Below are positions 1-5,784 of a stretch of DNA of 9,322 bases, in pieces. The DNA is taken from positions 1 to 9,322 of the forward strand of contig JAGVKR010000673.1 of the NCBI GenBank assembly GCA_020050375.1. The letters are read 5' to 3'. The position numbers and the translations under genes were made by a program. The notes under the pieces are model-generated. The model searched no databases, had not been told where the DNA came from, and worked only from the letters and a program-made list of their open reading frames with translations. Numbering within the stretch: the first letter of the stretch is position 1; each line of letters starts with the position of its first letter. This DNA comes from Planctomycetales bacterium. Its GTDB lineage: Bacteria; Planctomycetota; Planctomycetia; Planctomycetales; Planctomycetaceae.

Positions 1-813
1 ATCATCAACGACGCCAAAAAGCAGGTCCATCAGGGGGTCGAGATCACTTGGACACTGTGGGCCCTCGCCCATTACGAAGAACCTGATGCGCACTGGTTCA
101 GCGCGACCGGCGAACCGTGGAGCATCGAGCGGCTCGTGAAGCTGCAAGTCGACGAGCCGGTCACCTCTGGCGCCTGCGGCGGATGCCACGGCCTGTTCGT
201 GCTCGCCTACGCTCGAAACATGCACATGAGCACGAATAGGCTGAACCGCAAACAATTGCGGGGCGTGTGGTTCGAAGCCGACCAGAAGATCCAGCGCTAC
301 ATCGCCGAAGCCAGGGCCCTACAGAACACCGATGGCTCGTTCTCGGCCGACCACTTCAAGGGGCCGCGTTTCAGCGACGACTTTCCGACGCGGATTGCGA
401 CATCCGGTCACCAGTTGGAATGGCTGATGGTGGCCCTCTCCCAAAAACAGCTCGGCGAGGAATGGGTTCGTCGCGGTATCACCGCCGTCTCCAAGGATCT
501 GGTGAACAACAAGCACGTCGCCTCCGACTGCGGTCCCCTCTATCACGGGATGCACGCGCTCACCATTTACCGCCAGCGGACAGTGCCCGGCTACCTCATT
601 CCGCAATTCAACTCGCAGATCAAGATGGCGGATCGCAAAAAGTCGGGGTCGGGCGGGAAATCGGCGGGAGCGCCGGACAGCTCGGCCCGGCGAGACAGTG
701 GTGAATCCCGTTCGCCGGTCATCAAGTCGCCCCCCGCCGAAGCGAACCGGAAGTCCACAGCTCCGGCGGCCAATTCCTCAACGCGGATCGATGGGAGAGC
801 CGCGAGAAAGTAA
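1..813 (+). CDS. hypothetical protein, alpha-toroid-like, C-terminal part (5' end outside window)
   Basis: The frame is open from base 1 to the TAA at 811-813, giving 270 visible residues, so the true start lies upstream. An internal GTG at 136 is not needed as a start, because the residues before it are of the same character as those after it. Visible pieces (numbered from base 1): a helical stretch TWTLWALAHYEE (16-27), a Gly/Cys-rich GACGGCHGLF (57-66), a QNTDGSFS motif (108-115) resembling the QW-type motif of terpenoid-cyclase/prenyltransferase alpha-alpha toroids, GHQLEWLMVAL (136-146) and CGPLYHGMHALTIY (177-190). Repeated helical segments joined by Gly-rich turns suggest an alpha/alpha toroid. 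From about residue 209 the protein becomes a Ser/Ala/Lys/Arg/Pro-rich, probably disordered basic tail. No catalytic residues can be assigned, and the function is unknown. Similar proteins are, from memory, common in planctomycetes. CGGCH also fits the heme c motif CxxCH, but this may be chance. Confidence 0.8.
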   Translation: MINDAKKQVHQGVEITWTLWALAHYEEPDAHWFSATGEPWSIERLVKLQVDEPVTSGACGGCHGLFVLAYARNMHMSTNRLNRKQLRGVWFEADQKIQRYIAEARALQNTDGSFSADHFKGPRFSDDFPTRIATSGHQLEWLMVALSQKQLGEEWVRRGITAVSKDLVNNKHVASDCGPLYHGMHALTIYRQRTVPGYLIPQFNSQIKMADRKKSGSGGKSAGAPDSSARRDSGESRSPVIKSPPAEANRKSTAPAANSSTRIDGRAARK

Positions 814-853
814 CGGAAGCACGGGCGCGCTGTCGAGTTTCGTGGAGCAAGCC

Positions 854-872
854 GGTACAATCGAATTGTGCC
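854..872. promoter_or_regulatory. near-perfect dyad overlapping a TACAAT box upstream of the sigma factor gene
   Basis: GGTACAAT and ATTGTGCC flank a 3-base centre (CGA); every pair fits except a T/G at 856/870. The left arm contains TACAAT (856-861), a 5/6 match to a sigma-70 -10 box, 43 bases before the ATG at 905. No convincing -35 box is seen 16-18 bases further up. It could be an operator covering a promoter, or a chance dyad. Confidence 0.3.
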
Positions 873-904
873 TGTGATGCTTCGCCGATTCCGCGATCTT
901 CCCC

Positions 905-1546
905 ATGTGGCCCGATTCGCACGAAACTCAGGAACTGATGCGTGAGGCGGGGCGCGGCGAGCCAACGGCGGTCAACGAGCTCCTCGACCGGCATCGCAAC
1001 GCGCTCCGCAATATGGTGCAGGCCCGACTCGATCAACGTTTGTCGCGACGGGTTGACGCCAGTGACGTTGTGCAGGATGTGCTGCTGGAGGCCAGTCAGC
1101 GGCTGGCCGGCTATCTACGAGATCCCCGGTTGCCGTTCTCGCTGTGGCTCCGTGAGATGGCCAAAGATCGAATCATCGATCTCCACCGCCGGCACCGGGT
1201 TGCCATGCGGCGCAGCCTCGACAAAGAGCAGCCGCTTTCGCCGGCGAACTTCGGCGACCGCTCCTCGCTCGAGCTCGCGGCTCAATTACGCGACCCGGAA
1301 TTGACTCCCGCCGCCATGGCACTGCGGCAGGAGCTGCACCAGCGTTTCCTCGACGCCCTCGATCGGATGGAGGAGGACGACCGCGAGATTCTCGTCATGC
1401 GGCATGTCGAGCAGCTTTCGAACAGCGATGCCGCACAGATCCTGGGGCTCACACCGCCGGCCGCCGGGATGCGGCACCTGCGTGCGCTCCGCCGCATGCG
1501 CGAAATCCTCGGCGAAGCTTCGGACGCCAGCGAATCGTCAGTGTAG
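905..1546 (+). CDS. RNA polymerase sigma factor, sigma-70 family (ECF-like, planctomycete type)
   Basis: This 213-residue protein is the size of ECF sigma factors, which have only regions 2 and 4 and direct RNA polymerase core to special promoters. Region 2 spans about residues 10-97, including the DASDVVQDVLLEA stretch (51-63) and FSLWLREMAKDRIIDLHRRHR (78-98), which should contact core and the -10 element. A variable linker (about 99-140) leads to region 4 (about 143-202), with LPxx-like LDRMEEDDREILVMRHVEQ followed by a helix-turn-helix, LSNSDAAQILGLTPPAAGMR (171-190), for the -35 element. This composition resembles the planctomycete-specific sigma subfamily. In planctomycetes such genes are often followed by a Ser/Thr kinase gene, but here the next gene is convergent and unrelated, and no anti-sigma factor is visible. 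The ATG at 905 lacks a clear Shine-Dalgarno. The protein starts naturally there, just before region 2, 91 bases after the upstream gene. The target regulon cannot be inferred. Confidence 0.9.
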   Translation: MWPDSHETQELMREAGRGEPTAVNELLDRHRNALRNMVQARLDQRLSRRVDASDVVQDVLLEASQRLAGYLRDPRLPFSLWLREMAKDRIIDLHRRHRVAMRRSLDKEQPLSPANFGDRSSLELAAQLRDPELTPAAMALRQELHQRFLDALDRMEEDDREILVMRHVEQLSNSDAAQILGLTPPAAGMRHLRALRRMREILGEASDASESSV

Positions 1547-1588
1547 CGTCAAGTCGCCAACGAACTGGAGCGATCCCGCGATGCAGGG

Positions 1589-1951
1589 TTACTCTGCCGC
1601 CGGAGGGGCTGCTTCAGTCGCCGCCGCTTCCCATGTCATCAAATGCTCGGTGATCGAGACGAGTGTCACGTGCTTTCCGGTTTGGGCCGGTTCGAGAGCG
1701 AAACCTGCCTCGCGCAACGCCGCTTCCTGCTCGCAACCGTTTTCGACGACACCGTCGTCTTTCACCGCCCGCCACCAGTGCAGGTGCGGCCAATCACGAC
1801 GGATGACCTTGAGGCAGGAGTCCATCGCGCGGCCATTGCTGCCGGCGCTGAAGCCGGCACGACGGGCAATGTGGGTGTAGGTTGAGACCTTACCGGCCCG
1901 CTTCAACTCCCACAGGATTTCAGCCACTTCATCTGCGCGTGACGATGCCAT
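1589..1951 (-). CDS. alkyltransferase-like protein (MGMT DNA-binding family, no acceptor cysteine)
   Basis: This 120-residue protein matches the winged-helix DNA-binding domain of O6-methylguanine-DNA methyltransferases. It has the KVSTYTHIARRAG segment (21-33, with Tyr25 at the nucleotide-flipping tyrosine position), then GRAM (40-43), then HWWRAV (58-63) where active enzymes have PCHRVV. Cys is replaced by Trp, as in ATL proteins (PWHRVV), so methyl transfer is not expected. ATL proteins bind O6-alkylguanine and pass it to nucleotide excision repair. The arginine finger expected in a motif like ARAVGGAM is missing: the equivalent stretch is AGSNGRAM, two residues shorter, with Gly or Asn at that place. 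His-to-Trp in HWWR is also unusual. The only cysteines (46, 73) lie elsewhere. The start is the ATG at 1951, preceded by a strong purine-rich ribosome binding site; an upstream in-frame TTG lies inside that site. The gene is divergent from lexA and its stop is 42 bases from the sigma factor stop, converging with it. Family assignment is good; function is inferred. Confidence 0.82.
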   Translation of the reverse strand: MASSRADEVAEILWELKRAGKVSTYTHIARRAGFSAGSNGRAMDSCLKVIRRDWPHLHWWRAVKDDGVVENGCEQEAALREAGFALEPAQTGKHVTLVSITEHLMTWEAAATEAAPPAAE

Positions 1952-1952
1952 T

Positions 1953-1964
1953 CTCTCCTCCTCC
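1953..1964 (-). promoter_or_regulatory. strong ribosome binding site deciding the start of the alkyltransferase-like gene
   Basis: Read on the minus strand, GGAGGAGGAGAG runs up to one base before the ATG. Its AGGAGG core ends 5 bases before the start codon and its first GGAGG ends 8 bases before. The alternative TTG start overlaps this site, so initiation at the ATG (first base 1951) is favoured. Confidence 0.7.
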
Positions 1965-2193
1965 AAGCCGGGGTCAAACGGCCCTTGTTCCGTAGCCGAC
2001 TACCTCGCAACCACAACATCCACCATACTCGAATTTGCGAATCGCCTCAACCCCGTGGATCCAAAGCCGGGAAAGCGGGCTGGATGGGGAGCATTCGAAG
2101 AAATCTGAACAAATGATGAGTAGATGTCTTGATTTGTGCACACCTGTATATTAACATTCCGATGAACGGAGTTGGTCCTGCCCAAGCGGGCGT

Positions 2194-2208
2194 TCGGATA
2201 AATTCCGA
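2194..2208. promoter_or_regulatory. candidate operator TCGGA-N5-TCCGA upstream of lexA
   Basis: A perfect 5-base inverted repeat with a 5-base AT-rich centre (TAAAT) ends 36 bases before the lexA start codon, a suitable place for autorepression. A related 4-base dyad with the same spacing but reversed half-sites lies at 2158-2170. Dyads this short arise often by chance; the link to LexA is inference. Confidence 0.3.
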
Positions 2209-2244
2209 TCGCACGATTCCCGTAGGCAAGAGAGGTTCATCACA

Positions 2245-2886
2245 ATGCGACACGGCGTTCAATCGGTGAAGGTGGCAGGAATCCCGCGTGGAGTCAACAA
2301 GAGCTCGCTGACCCCGCGTCAGCGAGCGATTTACGACTTTATCAAAGATAAGATCATCAACCGCGGCTACGGGCCAACCGTTCGCGAGATCGGCACCGCG
2401 TTTAAGATCAAATCCCCCAACGGTGTGATGTGTCATCTGAAGGCGCTCGAGAAGAAGGGCTTGATCACGCGTGAGGCACACATGTCACGCGCTATTCAGA
2501 TCTGCGAACCGCTCAGCAAAATGACGCTGCCGCTCGCCGGGCGGATCGCCGCCGGCAGTCCGGCGGAAGCCGTGGAGCAGCAGGAGCAAATCGACTTCAG
2601 CTCGCTGTTCAACGATGACAAGAACTTTTGCCTGAAGGTCGCTGGCGAATCAATGATCGAAGCGCAGATCGCGCACGGCGATTTTGTGGTCATCCGCAAG
2701 CAGAAATCGTGTCGCGACGGCGACATCGCTGCCGTGCGCGTCAACCGCGAAGACGCGACGTTGAAGAAGTTTTATAAAGAGCCCCACCGCGTCCGTCTCG
2801 AACCGGCTAATTCGACGATGCAGCCGATCTATGCGACGGAGGTCGAAGTGCTGGGAGTCGTGACGGGAGTCATTCGACGGTATTGA
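2245..2886 (+). CDS. lexA: LexA repressor (SOS response regulator, S24 self-cleaving)
   Basis: This 213-residue protein is LexA-like throughout. The N-terminal winged helix runs from LTPRQRAIYDFI (22-33) through GYGPTVREIGTAF (41-53) to SPNGVMCHLKALEKKGLI (57-74), matching the SPN...HLKAL..KG.I signature of LexA. The linker holds the cleavage site Ala103-Gly104 in LPLAGRIAAG. The S24 peptidase domain has Ser136 (GESM) and Lys174 (ATLKKF) as the catalytic Ser-Lys pair, and ends in VLGVVTGVIRRY. LexA represses SOS genes and cleaves itself when RecA filaments form on damaged DNA. About 20 residues precede the usual LTPRQ start, longer than in E. coli LexA (202 residues). The ATG at 2245 is supported by a GAGAGG ribosome binding site with 9-base spacing. 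The gene is divergent from the alkyltransferase-like gene; no downstream partner follows in an operon. Confidence 0.96.
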   Translation: MRHGVQSVKVAGIPRGVNKSSLTPRQRAIYDFIKDKIINRGYGPTVREIGTAFKIKSPNGVMCHLKALEKKGLITREAHMSRAIQICEPLSKMTLPLAGRIAAGSPAEAVEQQEQIDFSSLFNDDKNFCLKVAGESMIEAQIAHGDFVVIRKQKSCRDGDIAAVRVNREDATLKKFYKEPHRVRLEPANSTMQPIYATEVEVLGVVTGVIRRY

Positions 2887-2932
2887 GGTCGCGCCGGGGA
2901 TGGAACCGGGAACCGGGAGACACTGACGATGA

Positions 2933-3028
2933 TCTCAAACCGACGCGTGAGCGAGGGAGTGCGTGAAGGCTTTCACCGCGCGCCATCGCTCACGCGTCGA
3001 GTTATACTCCGCGCGGTCCGATTTGAGA
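2933..3028. repeat. large nested inverted repeat after lexA
   Basis: CGACGCGTGAGCGA (2941-2954) is matched by its perfect 14-base reverse complement at 2986-2999. Within the 31-base loop, GTGAA and TTCAC (around 2963-2975) form a further stem with a GGCT loop. Outside, TCTCAAA (2933-2939) is matched by TTTGAGA (3022-3028), the outer right arm being separated by 22 extra bases that contain TATACT. It could act as a transcription terminator for lexA, although no T-run follows, or be a copy of a dispersed palindromic element. Confidence 0.65.
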
Positions 3029-3045
3029 CGATCCCCCCCCTCAAT

Positions 3046-3106
3046 CCCCCCGCGAACGGGGGGAAGTCGGCCCCCTCCCCGTTCACGGGGAGGGTTGGGG
3101 AGGGGG
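3046..3106. repeat. C-run/G-run element with competing hairpins and G-quadruplex potential
   Basis: Six C (3046-3051) pair with six G (3058-3063) around GCGAAC. CCCTCCCCG (3073-3081) pairs perfectly with CGGGGAGGG (3086-3094) around TTCA, while CCCCCTCCCC (3071-3080) can instead pair over 10 bases with GGGGAGGGGG (3097-3106). The right side holds four G-runs of 4, 3, 4 and 5 bases (3087-3106) separated by A, TT and A, a canonical G-quadruplex motif. The pairings exclude one another. It resembles dispersed GC-rich intergenic repeats; whether it is repeated in this genome cannot be seen here. Confidence 0.6.
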
Positions 3107-3138
3107 TTTGTGAATGCCTCATTTGAAGCCGCGTGAGG

Positions 3139-3144
3139 TATAAT
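3139..3144 (+). promoter_or_regulatory. perfect TATAAT box, possible promoter for a long glgX leader
   Basis: TATAAT matches the -10 consensus exactly. The hexamer 17 bases upstream is not a good -35 match and there is no TGn extension, so support is partial. Transcription from here would begin near 3151, immediately at the two small stems, and give a leader of about 310 bases before glgX. Confidence 0.3.
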
Positions 3145-3153
3145 ATCTTCGCC

Positions 3154-3200
3154 GACCGTTTCCGGTCTCCGTCCCTCGCCGGTCTGCGGCAGCTCTGCCG
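3154..3200 (+). other. two small perfect stems downstream of the TATAAT box
   Basis: GACCG-TTTC-CGGTC (3154-3167) is a 5-pair stem with a 4-base loop. CGGCAG-CT-CTGCCG (3187-3200) is a 6-base inverted repeat with a 2-base centre. They would lie at the 5' end of a transcript starting at about 3151 and might shape or stabilise a leader. No riboswitch class is recognised. Confidence 0.3.
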
Positions 3201-3289
3201 TTAGAGGCGTGCCTTGTTGATGAATGGCACGGCTATTCTGAGTCGGTCACGTTGCAGACCTGCTCGTCGACCATGCGGGCTGGCTGCTC

Positions 3290-3343
3290 CACTCCGAACT
3301 CCACATTCCGAATTCCGCACTCCTTCGCCACACTCCTTCGCCA
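3290..3343. repeat. degenerate heptamer array plus 13-base tandem duplication
   Basis: Five consecutive 7-base units run from 3290 to 3324: CACTCCG, AACTCCA, CATTCCG, AATTCCG, CACTCCT, all of the form (C/A)A(C/T)TCC(N). The last unit opens an exact tandem pair of CACTCCTTCGCCA at 3318-3330 and 3331-3343. This looks like a slippage-prone simple repeat; similar strings are, from memory, common between genes in planctomycetes. Confidence 0.6.
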
Positions 3344-3449
3344 CGGTTGCAGATTCGCTCTGGAACGGATATGGGAAGGATTTACCTCCTCGCGCGGAGG
3401 GTGGAAGACCTCCTGATCCTTCAGCGAGTGATTCGCTGATATCCTCTGT

Positions 3450-3454
3450 GGGAG
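3450..3454 (+). promoter_or_regulatory. ribosome binding site deciding the glgX start
   Basis: GGGAG lies 10 bases before the ATG at 3465 but only 4 bases before the in-frame GTG at 3459. The spacing favours the ATG, which gives the N-terminus MRVWPG typical of this family. Confidence 0.5.
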
Positions 3455-3464
3455 CGATGTGGAA

Positions 3465-5591
3465 ATGCGAGTATGGCCCGGTTTGCCCTATCCGCTGGGG
3501 GCGGTGTGGGATGGTCGCGGAGTCAACTTTGCCCTCTTTTCAGAACACGCCACCAAAGTCGAGTTGTGCCTATTCGATTCTTCGTCGGCGCGGCGCGAGA
3601 CGCAACGGATTCCGCTTCCCGAACAGACCGATCAGGTCTGGCACGGCTATTTTCCCGATCTGAAGCCCGGCCAGCACTACGGATACCGCGTTCACGGTCC
3701 GTACGAACCCGCCAAAGGGCATCGCTTCAATCCGCACAAATTGTTGCTCGATCCGTACGCCCGCGCGATCGGCCGACATTTGAACTGGAACGACGCCCTC
3801 TACGGATACAAGATCGGCGACTCCACCCTCGATTTGTCGATCGACGAGCGCGACAGCGCCGCGTATGCTCCCCGTGCGCTTGTGGTCGACACCGCGTTCA
3901 CGTGGGGAAACGATCAGCCGTTGCGGACTCCCTGGCATCGCACCGTCATCTATGAACTCCATGTGCGCGGGTTCACAAAGACACTGCCGGGAATTCCCCA
4001 GGACCTTCGCGGCACGTACGCGGGCCTCGCCACCGAGCCGGCCATTCGCCATCTTCTCGACCTGGGAGTCACCGCCGTCGAATTGATGCCTGTCCACCAC
4101 CACGTCGACGAGCCGTTTCTGGTGCAGCGCAACCAGGTGAACTACTGGGGGTACAATTCGCTGGGGTTTTTCGCCCCCGACTTGCGATATTCTTCGGCGC
4201 GACACGCTTATTTCGTCGTTCAGGAATTCAAGTCGATGGTTCGCGCCCTGCACGCGGCCGGTCTCGAAGTCATTCTCGACGTTGTTTACAACCACACCGC
4301 CGAGGGAAACCATCTCGGGCCGACGCTGTCGCTCAAGGGGATCGACAACAACTGCTATTACCGACTCTCCCCGCAGGATCGCCGGCATTACGTCGATTTC
4401 TCGGGATGCGGCAACGGCCTCAACATGCAGCACCCGCGCGTGTTGCAGCTCATCATGGACAGCCTCCGGTATTGGGTGCAGGAAATGCACGTCGACGGCT
4501 TCCGATTCGATCTTGCCGCCGCGCTGGCTCGCGAGCTTCAGGAGGTTGACCGGCTCTCGGCGTTTTTCGACATCATTCACCAGGACCCGGTCCTCTCGCA
4601 GGTCAAGCTGATCGCCGAACCCTGGGACGTCGGCCCCGGCGGATACCAGGTCGGCAACTTTCCGGTCGGGTGGGTCGAATGGAACGGCAAGTATCGCGAC
4701 AACGTCCGCCGCTTCTGGAAGGGTGACGGCGGAACTGTCAGCGAGTTCGCCACCCGGCTCACCGGCTCGAGCGACCTCTATTCGCACAGCGGGCGCAGGC
4801 CGTACGCCAGCATCAATTTCATCACCTGCCACGACGGTTTTTCGTTGCAAGACCTCGTTTCGTACAGCGACAAGCACAACGAGGCCAACGGCGAAGAGAA
4901 TCGCGACGGAGCGAACGAGAATCACAGTTGGAACTGCGGCGCCGAAGGGCCGGTCAAAGACCCCGCCATCAATGCGCTTCGCGAGAAACAGAAACGCAAT
5001 CTCATTGCCACGCTGCTTCTCTCACAGGGAGTGCCGATGCTCCTGGCCGGCGACGAGATCAGCCACACGCAGCAGGGAAACAACAACACGTATTGTCAGG
5101 ACAACGAGCTCACCTGGCTCGACTGGAATATCACCCCCGAGCGGCAGGCGTTTCTCGAATTCGTGCGGCGCGTTGTCAAGATTCGCAGCGATCACCCGGT
5201 GCTGCGACGACGACGGTTTTTTCACGGCCGGCGGATTCGCGGCAAAGGGATCCGCGACATCATCTGGCTCAATCCCTCCGGCCGTGAAATGACCGACGCC
5301 GACTGGAGCGCCGGTTTCATTCAAAGCGTCGGCGTGTTTTTCGCGGGGGACGTCGACGAGTCCGACGAGACGGGGCAGTCGGTCGTGGGCGATAACCTGC
5401 TCCTGTTGCTCAATGCGTCGCATCATGGCGTGATCTTCACGCTCCCTTCCGTCACCGCGCAGCTCCCGCGTCTGGAATTGCTGCTGAACACGGCTGTGAC
5501 CCGGCACGAACCGCGGTATCTCGACCCCAAGGAGCCATTCGAATTGCCCGAGCGTTCGCTGGCGCTGTTTCGCTGGCCGTTCATTCCGTAG
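3465..5591 (+). CDS. glgX: glycogen debranching enzyme GlgX (isoamylase type)
   Basis: This 708-residue GH13 enzyme hydrolyses alpha-1,6 branch points, chiefly in phosphorylase-trimmed glycogen, in the cytoplasm. Positions from the ATG at 3465: an N-terminal CBM48-like domain (about 8-100: [20 protein letters not shown], then [20 protein letters not shown] and the [12 protein letters not shown] segment) and a catalytic barrel (about 155-580). Conserved regions are DVVYNH (272-277), GFRFD with nucleophile Asp349, IAEPWD with acid/base Glu385, and CHDG with transition-state stabiliser Asp457. [12 protein letters not shown] and the GNNN.YCQDNE.TWLDW string are strongly GlgX-like. A C-terminal beta domain ends in ALFRWPF. 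It is about 50 residues longer than E. coli GlgX (657), partly in a C-terminal stretch (about 608-645) that is usual in isoamylase/TreX-type relatives. The ATG at 3465 fits the ribosome binding site better than the GTG at 3459. No other glycogen gene is adjacent, so it may be expressed alone from the long upstream spacer. Confidence 0.95.
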   Translation: MRVWPGLPYPLGAVWDGRGVNFALFSEHATKVELCLFDSSSARRETQRIPLPEQTDQVWHGYFPDLKPGQHYGYRVHGPYEPAKGHRFNPHKLLLDPYARAIGRHLNWNDALYGYKIGDSTLDLSIDERDSAAYAPRALVVDTAFTWGNDQPLRTPWHRTVIYELHVRGFTKTLPGIPQDLRGTYAGLATEPAIRHLLDLGVTAVELMPVHHHVDEPFLVQRNQVNYWGYNSLGFFAPDLRYSSARHAYFVVQEFKSMVRALHAAGLEVILDVVYNHTAEGNHLGPTLSLKGIDNNCYYRLSPQDRRHYVDFSGCGNGLNMQHPRVLQLIMDSLRYWVQEMHVDGFRFDLAAALARELQEVDRLSAFFDIIHQDPVLSQVKLIAEPWDVGPGGYQVGNFPVGWVEWNGKYRDNVRRFWKGDGGTVSEFATRLTGSSDLYSHSGRRPYASINFITCHDGFSLQDLVSYSDKHNEANGEENRDGANENHSWNCGAEGPVKDPAINALREKQKRNLIATLLLSQGVPMLLAGDEISHTQQGNNNTYCQDNELTWLDWNITPERQAFLEFVRRVVKIRSDHPVLRRRRFFHGRRIRGKGIRDIIWLNPSGREMTDADWSAGFIQSVGVFFAGDVDESDETGQSVVGDNLLLLLNASHHGVIFTLPSVTAQLPRLELLLNTAVTRHEPRYLDPKEPFELPERSLALFRWPFIP

Positions 5592-5784
5592 CGGCCGCGG
5601 TTGATACACCTGGCCCGAAAGGTCGTTCCCTGGGTTCGTCTTATCGCATCCACCCGACTGTCTGATTAAGATGGGGCCGAGCAGAAAATTGTCTGACGTA
5701 GTTGATCAACGGCAGAAGTCGCTTCTTCGAGTGACTTCACGCATGCCCGTCTCCGTTTTTCCGTGACATCCAGGGAGCATCACC
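5592..5784. promoter_or_regulatory. spacer before the DUF1080 gene with palindrome, stem and direct repeats
   Basis: This 193-base region holds two direct copies of TGTCTGA (5659-5665 and 5690-5696) 31 bases apart, about three helical turns; a perfect 10-base palindrome GTTGATCAAC (5701-5710); and a 9-10 pair stem, GAAGTCGCT with AGTGACTTC (5715-5738), containing one G/T pair. A T5 run follows at 5756-5760, too far from the stem for a textbook terminator. AGGGAG (5772-5777) is the ribosome binding site for the TTG start at 5785. No clear promoter boxes or glgX terminator were found. Confidence 0.4.

Larger units (their letters stand above)
1952..2244. promoter_or_regulatory. divergent spacer between the alkyltransferase-like gene and lexA
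   Basis: These 293 bases must hold the promoters of both divergent genes. On the lexA side there is a weak promoter candidate: TTGATT (2129-2134), a 17-base gap, then TAACAT (2152-2157), each 4/6 to consensus. Dyads seen: TGTGCACA (2135-2142); TCCG-ATGAA-CGGA (2158-2170); TCGGA-TAAAT-TCCGA (2194-2208). The last two use the same half-site in opposite orders with the same 5-base gap, centred 37 bases apart. A GAGAGG ribosome binding site (2230-2235) lies 9 bases before the lexA ATG. LexA normally represses its own gene, so one of these dyads could be its operator, but neither the E. coli type (CTGT-N8-ACAG) nor the Gram-positive type (GAAC-N4-GTTC) is present intact. Confidence 0.4.
2887..3458. 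other. gene-free, repeat-rich spacer between lexA and glgX
   Basis: No credible gene lies in these 572 bases; short open frames here run through repeats and have no ribosome binding site or family resemblance. In order it holds a tandem AACCGGG pair (2904-2917), a nested inverted repeat (2933-3028), a run of eight C (3033-3040), a C-run/G-run element with alternative hairpins (3046-3106), a perfect TATAAT (3139-3144), two small perfect stems (3154-3167 and 3187-3200), a degenerate heptamer array (3290-3324) and a 13-base tandem duplication (3318-3343). It should contain the lexA 3' end signals and the glgX promoter and leader. Confidence 0.6.

Noticed and set aside
591..965. 124-codon minus-strand open frame across the first gene's tail and the sigma factor start
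   Set aside because: Overlaps two plausible plus-strand genes; Arg/Pro-rich shadow without a family.
2144..2160. E. coli-type SOS box (CTGTATAT followed by an ACA)
   Set aside because: Only the left half fits; the CTGT-N8-ACAG spacing is not met, and this phylum need not use the E. coli motif.
2164..2176. Gram-positive-type LexA box (GAAC...GTT)
   Set aside because: The gap is 3 rather than 4 bases and the right half reads GTTG, so the palindrome fails.
2929..3126. 65-codon open frame after lexA
   Set aside because: It is translated directly from the inverted repeat and the C/G-run element, with no ribosome binding site.
3290..3343. CRISPR-like array
   Set aside because: Units are 7 and 13 bases, contiguous and without spacers; this is a simple tandem repeat.
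3570..4925. 451-codon open frame on the minus strand
   Set aside because: It lies wholly opposite glgX, whose catalytic motifs are intact. It has no recognisable family and is a by-product of GC-rich codon bias.
5701..5760. Rho-independent terminator for glgX
   Set aside because: The T5 run is 17 bases after the stem base, the stem has G/T pairs, and it lies over 120 bases from the glgX stop.
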